Below are positions 1-12,909 of a stretch of DNA of 64,000 nucleotides, in pieces (within the stretch, counting starts at the first letter, position 1; each line of letters opens with the position of its first letter). The stretch is from Panicum virgatum (Eukaryota; Streptophyta; Magnoliopsida; Poales; Poaceae), in assembly GCF_016808335.1 (NCBI RefSeq), contig NC_053149.1, positions 57,155,922 to 57,219,921 on the forward strand. The letters run 5' to 3'. Under the pieces are notes generated by a model. It saw only the letters and a list, made by a program, of their open reading frames with translations, had not been told where the DNA came from and made no database searches. Both the position numbers and the translations under genes were made by a program.

Positions 1-89
1 GGAAAACAAGAGATATGACATATGAACTTGTATTGATATTGCCTCATTAAAAACCTTCTATGAGAAACCTATGTGAGGAAAAACTCATA

Positions 90-2790
90 GAGGAAAAAAG
101 TGCAATATGATGTTTTGAACAGGTTATAGTTTCAAGAGGAGTCTCCCCCTGAACCTTGCAAATCTCAAAGTCATCGCATACCAATCTCAGCAACATATTG
201 TGATATGTGGAAATTGTTAGGGGCTTTGTGAATAAATCTCGTGGAGTTATCACTTGATTTATTTCGCAAGGTGTTTATCTCCTCACTTTCGTGGGAATAA
301 ACATTTCTAGAAGGCAATATAGTGATATTGCTCTTATGTAACCTGCTTACACTCAAGTAACACAAGTTGCATTATCTTAAAGATAATGGCTAGTGATTCA
401 ATGGAATCAAATGTGGCCATTCGATGAAGTTATACATGTTCATGTAATACTTTAGAATGAGGAGTGGAAGTAGCCATTAGAGCCAAGTTTGATGACTCCT
501 ATGAGAACTTTACCACCATAACATCAGTATGTGATATGTCAATATAGGGGATTAAATAGCCAATATCTTGATACCCCACATGATCATATCTTAATTTAGA
601 TAATAATAAATCAAGATCCTTTGTGCCTATAGATATCTGTGGATATCTACTTTGACTCCCACCTTTCTGTGGTGTAGAAGTAGCACTATTTTGAGCTATA
701 GTAAGTATTTGCAAATGCAATATCAGTCCTGTTGCGATATGCAAGATACATGAGCACTTTGATGGCACTAAGGTTGCAATCCCAAGGGTCAGTATGGATA
801 GTGATCCATATTTAGGGATTGAATGACCATATTGTTGGTAGTATGATTGTCCAATATTATTTAGATATTGGTATACAATATCAATGGAATATTGGAAGAC
901 TGATGTGTGCTTAAGTTACGGAGTCAAGCATAATTTGGTTTTACCCAAATATTTTATTTCAAATCCGTCTTATATGATGACTACCTGTTTTGATATGTGC
1001 CATAGGAGATGTATAAAATCCAATGGGATTTTACTGTGGTCACTTAGGTGAAATCATCAATATGGAAGACATCCTTCTGTGAAAGGAACTCACCTAGTCA
1101 GTTGTACCACAAACAACTTGACTATCTCAAGTCATGAGTGACTTGATTTATACACAATGATGTTGCGACTTATGTTTCGATTTAGAATACAAAGTCCATT
1201 GGTACTTACAATCCAAATCTATCCAAATCAAGTTTGATCTGCCAATTATTGATATAGGAACATAATTTCCACACATACCAATGGGTATGTTATGCTAGGT
1301 CTCTGCGTGAAACCATGTGCTACAAGCTCTCACTATTTCACCATCTTATGGATTTGTGAATCCATAGTGCTTCCGTTGAGAAAGCATTGTGAGGAGAAAC
1401 CATTAACAAAGTAAAGATTTCTCACTTTGAGTGAAAGCAATTCTCCTTAATTGCCACCTTTGATTGACCCAATATGATGAGTGTTGGAACACTCTGCCTA
1501 GGACTTGTGGTCTGGATCCAGATAAGGTGCGTGGCAATATTGAGGAGTATGTCGACATTTTGTAGTCTTTTGGATGATTGATTCAATGGAACCAATTTTA
1601 GCATGTGGAAATATTGACCCTTTTGAACTTCATGTTATTTCCCATAATAACAAAGTTAGGGCGTTCCAATGACCCAGCGCCTATATTTGTGCACAAGTTG
1701 TGCTGGGCTTTTGGATGTTAAACAGCCATAGACTTTGGATAGTAAATATCCATATGTTGTCTATCAACATGAGGTTGATATGCATGTATTGTCTTGGATA
1801 ATTGTCTCCCCCTAATCCGAGAATACTTGCAAGAAGCTGCATCCCTATCTGGCCATAATTTTCCCCCTCTTATTTAGATTGAGGAGTTGAGTGGTTTTGT
1901 TAGGTATCTCCACTCTTTCTGGCACATTAGATGGGAATCGGATATGGTGACAATTTGATGACAAGTAAATGCATTTGGCAGAGTATTTGCAATGTGTTGC
2001 AAATATAAGATATTCTGAACTGTTGGTTCAGATTCTTTGGTACGTGAATTTGAGAATCGAATATCAATAGTGACATTCTCTTTTTGATTCATGGCATTCT
2101 ATGTGTGGTAAGTATCTCCCCCTAATGCCTGGAATCTTCCTCAAAGGTGTGTTCAACATTCGAGGAATGAATGAATCCCCTATTTGAGATCTGAGATATT
2201 ATTGAATGATGGATAATGATACCTCATGTCGATCTCAAAAATGCCCTTTGATGCATGTTGCGGTGGTGATTTTGGTACGTGCAAAACGTTACAAATTCGC
2301 AGATGGGAAATATTTGGCTGTTGGCCAAATATCCACGTACAAACTGCAACGGGGGGAGCCGTATGATGCAGTTTGATGGATTTGGATTTATGATGCGTTG
2401 TGTAAATCCGCATGTCACCAACTTGATGCTGGCAAATTGCAATTCTACTTTGGGTCATCAAACAACAAACTTGATTCTCTTGATGAGAGATTCAGTTTGG
2501 CCATTATGTGTATGAACATGAGATACTTAATGATGTAGTCCCTAAAACAAACAGTTCCGTGTAAATGGATTAGACCTCGCGTCCAGAATCGTTTGCTTCA
2601 AATTGATGAATTTGAGCAATGAGTTTGGTAGATTTGTGGTACCTTATGAGTAAGGCGCACTTTTAGGACAACATTGTAGATGCACAAATGTGCATTATAT
2701 AGTATCTTTATGGTCCATAAGATGGCAAATGGAGTCACATGTATGTTCTTGAATTTCTTCAAGAAATTTGGTGGCTCGCATTGATGTTAT
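90..2790 (-). pseudogene. copia pol remnants (integrase, reverse transcriptase, RNase H)
   Basis: Interrupted minus-strand frames resemble copia polyprotein. Around 2700-2790 is the start of the integrase core (KFLEEIQEHTCDSI). At 2180-2461 is the integrase C-terminal part (QPNISHLRICNVLHVPKSPP). At 1874-2092 is the linker after integrase (QNILYLQHIANTLPNAFT). Near 1080-1160 is a reverse transcriptase patch matching the family block LYGLKQSGRMWYNRLSEFL, with a stop inside. At 540-770 is the pre-RNase H region, and at about 150-250 the conserved end DLFTKPL. Stops and frameshifts lie between and within these blocks. It is a dead coding region. Confidence 0.82.
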
Positions 2791-5109
2791 GACCAATAGA
2801 ATTGATAATAATTTTCTCGTCATTTGTACAATGATCATGACAAATGTGCCAAATCTTGAATGGATCAAGAGAGAAAATTATTTTGTACGCAACATGTATG
2901 AGGTACATATTATGGACATCATACTACATGCAGTAGTATGACATTAGGCTAATAATATTTTCAATGGAAATATGAGGACTTTTGTAAGCGTTCGCTTGTG
3001 AAAGTCAAGTTTAAATTGATCCAAAGAACTCGCTTGCCTCCAATGAGTTAGAGGTATAGTTTAGCCAAATGTTGGATTTGGCGTTTCTGTGTACATGGAT
3101 TGTACAATCACATTTTTGTTTGAAAAATGTGAGATTTGTCACACACATTCACTTTGCTAAGTGAAAAAATGTTTGCATTCATGAAGATTCATAAGTTGTA
3201 AATTTCCATGGATCGAAGATCCTTGATAAATGAATGAGTAAACAATCATTTTTGATTTGGGCAAAATTACATCCTTTGTTGAAATCCCAATGAGGGACAT
3301 GCAAAGGGTAGATGGATCTCACTCCTTTGAATACACGGATTTGTAAAAAGTCCAAGTGTTGGAGTTGCATAAAAATGCAAATAAATGCAAGTATGACAAT
3401 ATCCAGAATGGATTGAGCATTTGGTTGGGGGTTGAGGAATAACTGTTGTTATGCCATATGCCCCTAATGATATCGTTGATATCTTAATGCTCATGTTAGG
3501 AAAAATTAATTCCATCCAATGCGAGGTTGGATATATCCTAAGCTGGATATATTAGCCATGTCCTACATGAGTTTATCATGTATAAATTTACTCGAAGAGT
3601 AAATTGTATAGCATAAGGGCAAAACTTTTGGGGATTTAAGGTGTTTTGGGATCTATTCCTGTGGGAATAGATGATGTGAAATCTTTGCCAAAACATAGGC
3701 TCTGTATGCGACAGAATAGCCCCCCAAATTATGCGCTATATATGCTATTTATTTAAATAAATGGTTACTTAAATAACTTCATATTCAAAATGTGTCTTGA
3801 ATTGGCATATGCATAATTTTGTGAAGTCAAGATGAGTCTTGAATCACATATAGTGTTTACCTCATATTGGATAGATGATAGAAAATCACTGCTGTCATCA
3901 CTATGTACAATGATTATTGCCAAGATATAGTCTCAATTTGATATTAGCAATTTAACACACAAAAGCGCAAACCAAATTGGTGACCTTGTAGTAGGGAGCA
4001 TAATCTGCAAATATGTGTATGTGCAGTAGATGTCATCCCATTACCTTTGTGTTTATGCCAATAATACGAGTTGATCACACTTTGAAGGTGGTCATATGAC
4101 ATCGACCTTATTGGGTGATTGAACTCGGAGGTAGTCACTATGTTTGTAGAAAACACGGTGTAAACCTCGAATCGTGAGACTATTGTTTTGAAAATCAACG
4201 TCCAAATGATGTAAACCTTATGCAATTCATATTTAATCGCATGCAGATAGTCACTATGTGATGGACATAGTGTAGATGCTGCAGTAGTATTGTGATACTA
4301 ACTTGTGGTCAATCTCAAAGATGAATTATGGCAAGCACCTGTAGGTGTAGACCTCTTTTGTAGTTCATATTTAAAATTAGGACGCATATATTGAGGATGA
4401 AATCCTATGGTGGTACTGTGGTACACCATGTGTGTATGACCAATTTTGTAATGAACAAAAGTTGTCACCATGAACGTGAAGGTCCTTTGTTCTAAAATTT
4501 GATATTAGATACGCACATTGAAGATAATCACTATGTGTGACATAATGTAGATCTCGCAGTAGTACTATGGTACTACCTTGTGGTTGGCCAATATGCAAAA
4601 TTTCAGAATATTATACACAAATGAAGAGGTAATCACATAAAACATTTGCATGAAATAAATTAAGCACTAGAAATTTAAAATATAAGTAAATGTGCTTAAT
4701 TAAAAATGCAAATGTAAATTGCATATAATAAATTAAGCACTTTATTAAAGAAATGCAAAATTAAATTGCATGGAAAATAAATTGCATGAAAAATAAAGTG
4801 GAATATATTGTTATTGGGAATGTCATATGACAACACTTTGAACAATATACTCAACACCTTGGTTACATGTTATTGGGAATTGCCATCGGCAAACACTTTG
4901 AACAATATAACAAATTCCTTGAAAGATAGGAACTCATATGCACGAATTTACTGTGGTAAACTCATATGATGCAATTTCTGTTGACATGTAGTCACAAAAA
5001 TATTTATTTACATGAGGTAAATATGGTGCATCATAATTATATTTACATGTGGTAAATATATTATTTTGTAGTTCTGTTAAAACCTAAGGGTTAAAACATA
5101 ATTCAGGAA

Positions 5110-6116
5110 TACATTAATAATTTGTTTAGACCACCGTGTAATTCACGAAAAATAATAAAAATTATTGGGCGGTGGACCGAAACAACTTCGATTTCGGCCC
5201 ACCGCCGATTTGGGTCCGGAGGGAGCCAGGCGGGGCAATTGGGCCAGCGCGGCCTGTTGGGCCGGCCCATGGCTGCCGCGCCAAGGCCTGATGGCCCGGC
5301 CAGGCAAAGGTTAGGGGTCCGAACCCTAACCCCGCCGCCAGCAGCTATGCGCCACTGCCGCCCCGCATTGCAGGCGCCGCCGCCGTGCCGCCCGCGCGCG
5401 TTGATGCACCGTCGCGCCCGTCCGCTGCCACAGCCGCGCAGAGGCGCCGTCGCTGGCGCTGATGCGCCGCCGTGCCTCTGCCGCGCGGGTCTGGTGCCGC
5501 CATCCGCCGTGCTGAGGCGCTGGCGCCGCGGCCGCGCCGGTGTGCCGCCATGCGAGCGCGGAGGCGCCGCCGCCGAGGCGCGTCGCGCCGTCTGGATCCG
5601 GCCATGGTGTGGCCGGATCTCCCCCCCTCCGCCCCTTTCTCACCAACTCCGGGCGCGCTTAGCTCTCCCCCTCGCCGGAGCGAGAGGAGCGAGCCTCGGG
5701 GCCGCGCAGAGGTTGGAGTGGAGGGGCCATGGCCGGCTCGGCGATGCCGAGCTCATCGACGACCGCCGGTGCCGGAGGTTGAGGCGGTGGCGCGAAAGTC
5801 GGTTCGTCGAAGACCACCTGGGCCGCTATGCTTGAGTTCACCCTGCCGTTGTAGAACGGGAGCGAACGGCGAGGTTGTCGGCGGTGGCATTGCAAGGGGT
5901 TCCCTTGGCATCACGGCGAGCTGCGGCAACGCCTCCACCGCGACGTCCACGATGATGACGGTGGTGCAGTGGATGACGGAGGCCATCCAGGAGCAGCTGA
6001 CGAAGTTGACGTCGAAGTTCGAGCGAATTTGGTGACTGCTTCGTCATCTTACTCTTGTCCGTCGGAGTTCTTGTCGTCTTCTTCTACTCAGTTGGCTAGG
6101 GCCAGTGCTGATAACG
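5110..6116 (-). other. GC-rich leader of the copia element
   Basis: A sharp base-composition change occurs near 5150: AT-rich element sequence gives way to a roughly 900 bp GC-rich block that ends at the primer site beside the LTR. It contains overlapping open frames on both strands, but they are rich in Arg, Ala and Pro, have no recognisable domain and are explained by the GC content. I read it as the untranslated leader, possibly with the start of gag. Confidence 0.5.
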
Positions 6117-6331
6117 TGTTAGAATATGGGCAAAGCGAAAATGAGACAAGTGTTGTTGCAAAGAGCAGCCTCTTCCATTGATCCTTTGTGTGTGTATATA
6201 CATGAGCCCCATCAATAGGGGGAATAAAGAAGGCCATAAACCACCCTTAATAGGGGTAGTAAACACCTATTAAGGAGGGTGTAAAAGAGAGAGTAAAGAG
6301 AGGATGAGAGCATCCTAAATATTTTGTAACA
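6117..6331 (-). repeat. 5' LTR of the copia element
   Basis: On the minus strand the 215 bp segment begins TGTTACAAAA and ends CATATTCTAACA, giving the terminal inverted pair TGTTA/TAACA. It is followed directly by CGTTATCAGCACTGG, a position and sequence typical of a copia primer binding site. The other LTR is not in the window, so LTR identity and target-site duplication cannot be tested. Confidence 0.8.
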
Positions 6332-8326
6332 GTTGTTTGCAATGCGCTATTCTAAAGCTTAAGTGGGTAAATATAAAAAATAAACTATGAACCTACAACT
6401 GAATCCTGGAGCTTTCAAAGATAAAACTATGACTCTTGATTTCTAATCCGTTCGAGAAAAGACTCTTGATTTCTAATCCCTAAAACTGATGGGCCTATTG
6501 CCCTGTTTGCCGCATTAGCATAGGCACCTTTTCATCCTTGAATATGCCATCATGTACGGTTGCCATAAATAACATCGTCGAATTTTGAATTGACCCCAAC
6601 ACAATTTTCTTTCTGTCAACAAACCCATCGACATGTTCCATTAGTGCTCACAGCTAATATCATCACAGGTAGACCCATTTCTGATTATCTTTTATATCCA
6701 AATATATTGGTGTCATATATATTCTATTGCTTGCATTTTTTTTCTTATAAGTTTATTTCTGACTCAGCCTCTTGGCCCCTCCTATAATAAAATCCTGGCT
6801 CCGCCCCTAATATTGAATCATTGATCCCCAGCATTCCTAATATCCATTGCATGCTGCATACAAAAGAAAATAGAAATATCTAGAACCCCACCATTTCCGA
6901 TATCCATTGGCCATCACATGCTGCATATACTAGTCACTACTGATCTCTTGCCTATAAGCAAAAATTTATACTCATTTAATTTTTATCCTGTGGTTCTAGT
7001 TCTCTAGAAATTGTAAAGCTTTTTATACTTGTATTAGCATTAGAATTACTAATTTACTAAAATTAGTCAACTTATTATGAAAAGGATACTCGAGGAGAAA
7101 AAATAGTAGGCCTCTACCACCTAGAATTCACTGCTAAGTATTATGCTAATAAATTGTTATGGATTAATAAACTCATGCAAAACGTGACATTGGTAATGAC
7201 CTAGGAACTTTGCTAGATATTAGTTGATTGTTATAAAAGAATGAGATAATTCAAAGAAAAGGACCAATCAACTCTAATTTTCTGTGGTTCTCTCATGAGC
7301 CTAGCTTTTAAGGCCCCTAGGCTGGTCACCACCCCCAATGTCAGGTCCTCATGTTCTTTGTCAACCTCACAGCCTTTCAAGAGCTTCTTATTGTGTATAA
7401 CCCCCAACACCAGCCGGCACTGCTGCAGACAATCATTGGTTAGATTCCCCCCACCCCCCCCCCACCCACACACACACACCCCAAAGCAGACAGTTTGTCT
7501 AACATTATTCAGATCAAGCTTTTCTGCTGAGCTAAGCACAAGAGGTGACGACCCTGTAATCTAATGATGGTGGTAAAATAGAAGTGCTTTGCTCAAATTC
7601 AGTATTCACAAACATAATTAGTAAACTTGTGCCTTAGTAGGTTTGCACTCTGCCCCTTTAATGATATTAAATTCACAGGTTTAGTCCCTTTTCAACTCTA
7701 AAGACTACGCTTCTAAGAAATAAAAAAAATCAATTCAAAACACAATATGTCCCAATAATTGTCATATGCATAGCTCACTAGATCTCTATCCCAAACATTC
7801 ACTTGATTTTTTAGATGTCAAAGGATCATGGTGAATTCGACAGCACGCCTTCTAGTAACTCCATCCATTTTCCTCAATGTACACTACTTCTGCTTCCATA
7901 CAGGATACAGCTCAAGTTTTAAAACGCAGGCTAGTCCAACAGAATTAGGTTGAGTTAGCAGCCACGTATCACAGAGTTCCATTATCTAAAAAAATGTATT
8001 ACAGAGTTAAGAAACGTGGTGTATACAGCACGAAGGGTGCAAGCATAATTAGAAAGCACGAGAAAATGACTACCCAGATTAATAGCACCTACCTCACAAT
8101 GGTAAAATAGCCAATAGTGTTATATTTCAGTGATTTTTATAGAGAGCATCCTAAAATATTCGAAATAGATAATACGCGGCATTTCACTAGACAATTTAAT
8201 ATCTTTATCAGCATTTAGAACATAGAAGATCTACTAGTATAGAGTAGATACTATAGACGATCTTCTGGAGCAAGATCTCCTAGAACATAGAAGATCAGCA
8301 TTTGGAACATAGAAGATCTCCTAGTA
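6332..8326. other. AT-rich non-coding sequence
   Basis: No gene is supported. Visible structure is a short direct repeat at about 6422-6487 (CTCTTGATTTCTAATCC twice), a C-rich/CA simple repeat at about 7445-7482, and related segments around AACATAGAAGATC repeated at 8220-8330. The open frames at 7231-7564 have no recognisable domain and overlap the simple repeat. This could be intergenic or part of a long VOZ intron. Confidence 0.5.
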
Positions 8327-8331
8327 TAGAT

Positions 8332-11300
8332 TGTTATGAATAGCACTTGTATTCATCATGAGGGCTCTAGGCCCGAATATATACATGTATGTAACACCCC
8401 TGTGTTAATCGTGCTCGCTAATCCCGGGTTTAATCGCTGATCATGGCTTAAACGCGTCATTAGCGTTAATCGTGTTCGCTTAGTAAACATTGTTTTAGCC
8501 GTGTTCGTCTATGTTTTTCTCCTTGATCCGAGCCTCAAATCAACTTTCGCCCAAAACAAAAGTTGTAGATATTCTTTTCCTCTACAACTTCTATTTTGAC
8601 CAAATTTCAAGTTCCTATATGAAATTTGGAGTTTCAACTGGTCAAAATTGAGTCAAAATCGTTCAAACGTGTTACTGTTCTCCTCCTGTGCGTTACTGCG
8701 CTCGTACGCGAGCCCATCCCGCGACCGGCGATGCGCCGGCGACTCCACGCGTCGGCCGTCGCGGCGATCCTCGCCCTCCGTGCGCGACGCTCTTATCCAT
8801 TCGCGCGCCTGGATGCTTCTCGCCCCGTCCTTTTCTTCTTCCCTGCGTTCACGCCGAGCTCACCGCGGAGCACCCTTCCCCGACCCTCCTACGCCCGAGC
8901 AAGCCACCCCACTAGCTTCGCCTAATCTCGGAGAAGCTCCCCAACCTCCGCTCCGGCCTCCAGCTCACCGGAATCGAGCTCGCCGCCGTCTGCCATGGCC
9001 GCCGCCCCTGCAGCACAGCGGAGCCCCCACCTCCGGTCTTCCTCAACCCCAAACGACCCCGGAAATCGCATCCTCTTGCCGCAGTGAAGCTCCCCGGCCC
9101 GCTCGCCGCCGCCCAGGGCCTCCGGAGTGCCGCCGCCGCGTCTTGCCGTCGCCGCCGCGTGCTGCTCGCCGTGGGGGATCCCCTTCCCGGCCATCCCAAC
9201 CCACACCGAGCATGTCCACAGGTTGCTCTCGTCGCCCTCGTGCTTTTACCCCTCTTTCCCATCGCCGTCGGTGAGCATCGTCGCCGGAAACGAGCTCCTC
9301 GTGCGCTCCTCTGTTCCAAATCGCGACCAGGGACCTCGGGCAACAATTGACACAAGTTCAGGGGGTTTTCTGCGAAGTCTATGACTCATATGAATAGTGC
9401 TGCGAAGGGTTCCTTTGTAATACATTGGCTGAAACTTTGAAAAATAGTAGTAAATCATAGAAAAATGCAAACTAAAATTTGTTGGATTTCTTGTTCTAAG
9501 ATCTACAACTTTCCTTACATGTTGATCTTCAGTTTCTAAATAGTTTTTGCTCTAGTTTAAATGTTAGTTTAAGTGGTTGCAAGCTTTGAAAATGCATAGT
9601 AAATAGTAGAAAAATGGTAAAAATGTAAAACAAGTTGGGTTAGCTTTGTTTTGGAATGTAGAACTTAGGAAAAATATTTAACATGCTGGTTGTTTAATGT
9701 TTCTGTGATGTTTTGATTTAATCATGAATAATGCTAGTTTTAGTTTGTTTATTTAATATCTGTGATTCGGAAAGTCGAAAAATTATAAAATTTATGCAGT
9801 AGTTTACTCTTGGCATGCTTAGTTCACTGTAAAAATTTCATGTCCAAAAGCTATGCTCATGTGTGTAAATCTATTTTGTTCAGTTTGTCTTGTTTAGGCT
9901 AAAATAAATGCTTTATGTTAGCAATAAATGTTAGTAAATTGTTTTTACACTCTTTATCAGTATCTTATCATGCTAATTAATTTGTGCTATCAGGTCCTTG
10001 CTGCATGTCAAGTTGTTGCCCTTGTTTGGTTCCTAGATATAGTTTTTCTTTTGTTATTGCTAAGAAATGTATTTTCTGCATAGATAACTGCGGCAACTTG
10101 TTTTGTTCATGTGCTAACCTTGTGAAATCATTTAGAACTAGTATGTTGGTGGTTTTTATAAAACTTGCTTATGTTGGCTTGTTAGATAAATAAAGTCTTT
10201 AGTTGCTCTCTCGTGCTTTGCCTACCATACTTGATGTTCCTTGCTATCTTTCTATGGAAGATTTGAGTAGTATCTAATTAAACACCTTTTGGTGCTTAAA
10301 TCGGTGTGGTGTGACTCAGTTTATCTTGTATGCCTTTTATATGCATCGTGTGTTGTTTTCTTTACGTTCATGCATTTGCATCGTTGCATATCATATAGGT
10401 ACGCTAGATGCACGACGCGTGGAACTAAAGGATAAAGTCGGAGCCGAACCCGAAGATGATGTTTGGTTGACATATCCAGAAGATGGATGGATGGATCCTG
10501 ATGTGCATGACCAAAGGAAGCTGCTCGCCAAGCGAGTATCATCTAACTAACACTGACTTTGTGTCAAACCCAGGCAAGCCCCGGAGCATAACCCCTAATT
10601 TGAGTATTCAATATTTATTTAAGTATTTGTGCATTTACATTTTTAGGAGTTGTATGGAACCCTAGTATGCATGTTTCTCCCTAGTTACCTATGAGTCTAT
10701 ACTAGTATACAGGTGTCGTTAGTAATGCCATGCTTAACTAAGATCCGGTAGAAGTCGAGTGATTGCTGTCACTCGCGAGCTATAGATTTTTGTTACTTAT
10801 GGAAAAGTGGCTTGAGAATGAATCTGTGAGGAAAGAAAATTGGAGACCGGGTGGAGAGGAATTGGATTACGGATTTGGAATGTTTGGAAAGTAAGCCTCC
10901 GCCTGTGTCGATTGAGGACCGTACCGTTGTTTGCCCTGCTGACCGAGGATTGAACAGTACTAACCACATACCGAAAGTAGGAGGTAGTCGAAACCGGTAA
11001 ACTGTGTACCACTTTACGACGATACTCTGAATTCCGTCCTGCTACGCTGGGCGTGGGATGATGGCGGGTGTTGGATTAGATGTCGCCTCCGGGTTCTCCG
11101 GGAGTTCGCCGTGAGGGGCCCTTCACCTGGGTTTTAGCAGGCATGGTTCAGATGTCGTGGTAATGATGGAAACAGCTGACGTGTGTGGCCCGACGTGGTT
11201 TGCATGTGTCGTGTGAGTTAGGTCCACCTTGCAAGGTTAAATCGGATCGATTCGCCGTGACTCGCGGATATGAGAGCCTTGGTCACTGCGTCACATCGTA

Positions 11301-12036
11301 GTAAAAAAGTGGAATAAAAATTGAAAGACGAGGATGAAATATATGTTTGTGATACTCTTGGAAAATATAATGTGATGTACCATGTTTGCTCTAGATGTTT
11401 ATGCAAACCTAGTTGATATTTGTACATTAAACTTGAGCTAAAATATTGAAAGTAAGGATCCAACATTAGTCGCTTTTCAGCAAAAATAAACTCCAGAGCC
11501 AAAAGCTTGCATGTCTAGATAGTGGGCTAAGTATACCCATGTCGGGTAAGCCTTACTGAGTATTAGTATACTCAGGGTTTGTTGTCATCCTATTTTCAGG
11601 TAACTACTGCTGGCTGGAGCTAACCAGGATTCACATCGTTGGGCTCGATGTGACGTCCTCACGTCATCGTAGTAATCGTTGTTTTTTCTAAACTAAACTT
11701 CTATTTAATTTCCGCTGCATTTTGAACTCTGATATTTTACGTAAACTTGTTTGTAAAACTCCGCATTGTAAATTAAATTTGAGAACTTTTATCTGCTTGT
11801 AATCATCTGTGCTCGTCTTCGTGCGAGACTTCCAGTGTTTTCGATCCTTAACCCAACAGGCTGCCGGATTACACCGTTTTAAGTGCGTGTTTACTTGATT
11901 AACGCTTAAGATGATAGTTAGCGCACTTAAGCCGTTTTAATTTGGGCGGTTCTGCTACAATGTACAGGTATTAGGAAATATGCACAAAACCCCTTATACA
12001 ATGGGAAAACTACAAGATACACATATACATCTAACA
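8332..12036. mobile_element. small copia-type solo LTR, split by a later insertion
   Basis: Removing the 3.57 kb solo LTR and one copy of its duplication joins 8332-8389 to 11965-12036. The joined segment is about 130 bp, begins TGTTATGAATAG and ends ACATCTAACA, and is flanked by the 5 bp duplication TAGAT at 8327-8331 and 12037-12041. Short LTRs with TGTT/AACA ends are typical of copia elements. No internal region is present, so this looks like a solo LTR. The exact flanking duplication is the main evidence. Confidence 0.65.
8390..11959. mobile_element. 3.57 kb solo LTR (probably Ty3/gypsy)
   Basis: The segment starts TGTAACACCCC, ends GGTTCTGCTACA (terminal pair TGTA/TACA) and is flanked by the perfect 5 bp duplication ATGTA at 8385-8389 and 11960-11964. 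No primer site, second LTR or pol sequence lies inside, so it is best read as one very long LTR left by recombination between two LTRs. It contains a GC-rich block at about 8690-9330 with exon-like open frames, and a TGAGTATTAGTATACTCAGG motif near 11560 of the kind I associate with long grass gypsy LTRs. A non-autonomous element without internal genes is the alternative. Confidence 0.78.
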
Positions 12037-12052
12037 TAGATTAGATACTATA

Positions 12053-12899
12053 ACTGGTTTACTAATGGTCCAAGTCGTCATTGACTATCTGCTAGTTTGG
12101 GAAATTATCCGGCAAAACAATCATACACTCAGTTTAAATGTCCCAGATAGGTTCACATGGAAATGGACATCTGATGGTCAGTTCACAACCGCTTCAGCTT
12201 ACAATGCTTTCTTTATGGGACAACATGCATTACCTGGAGCAAAGGTGCTAAAGAAAACAAGAGCACCAGGTCACTGCAAGTTCTTTCTTTGGCTTGTTTT
12301 GTTGGACTAGTGCCCGCAGGAAGAGGCATAACTTGCAAGATACCGACAACTGTACCTTTTATGACCAGCATACAGAGACTATCTCCCATCTGTTATTGAC
12401 TTGCAACCTAGCCAGGGAGGTCTGGTTTACAGTGCTTCGTCGGTGCAATTTACAGCGGGTCACCCCTTCTCCCACTGCTCCAGAGCTCTTTGACTGGTGG
12501 CTGCACTCGCGCAAACAGGTCAGGAAGGAGTTGAGGAAAGCTTTTGACTCTTTGGTGCTATTGGTGTCGTGGATAATTTGGAAGGAACGGATCCAACGTA
12601 TCTTTCAAAAAAATAAAGCTGACATTCCGAGAGCTGGTCACATTGATCCTTGATGAAGCGAGGCTCTGCGGTTACGCTGGTTTGAAACATCTGCATGTTC
12701 TTCTTCCCGAGCTAACGCATGGGTCTCCCGCAGGAGAGGAGTTTCTGCTAGGTCGTGACATGATCACGCTGTAATACTTTCCACACTAGTTTCTGTTCTC
12801 TGGTGATCTCTATTGAGATCACTTTCTCTTGTACTAAAACTCTATTCTCCTCTTAATGAAAAACGTGCTCAGGCACGGTCGCTCGGTCGCTAAGAAAAA
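12053..12899 (+). mobile_element. 5'-truncated LINE
   Basis: An 847 bp insertion ends in a short A-run and is flanked by the 10 bp duplication AGATACTATA at 12043-12052 and 12900-12909, the signature of target-primed reverse transcription. It carries only the C-terminal end of a LINE second frame, the zinc-binding reverse-transcriptase domain: FTWKWTSDGQFTTASAYNAF, then ETISHLLLTCNLAREVW. The frame breaks near 12300, and one expected zinc-ligand cysteine reads tyrosine in NCTFYDQH. It is dead. Confidence 0.88.
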
Positions 12900-12909
12900 A
12901 GATACTATA

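Larger units (their letters stand above)
1..6331 (-). mobile_element. Ty1/copia LTR retrotransposon, decayed, 3' LTR outside window
   Basis: Read on the minus strand, this is an old copia element. Its 5' LTR is at 6117-6331 and the coding remnants run leftwards in the order expected for copia: integrase, then reverse transcriptase, then the RNase H end near position 150. The window starts before the second LTR, so the element is incomplete here. Every reading frame is broken by stops and shifts, so it cannot be autonomous. Gag and protease could not be placed with confidence in the AT-rich stretch between about 2800 and 5100. Confidence 0.85.

Noticed and set aside
5122..6035. Long GC-rich open frames on both strands
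   Set aside because: They overlap in several frames, have no domain, begin at non-ATG codons and lie in the leader of a copia element.
8626..9384. Frames of 85-208 codons in a GC-rich block
   Set aside because: They lie inside a solo LTR, occur on both strands and show no protein family signature.
10311..10550. 79-codon frame with an acidic stretch (PEDDVWLTYPEDGWMDPDVH)
   Set aside because: Protein-like in appearance, but it lies inside a solo LTR with no splice partner or homologue I can name.
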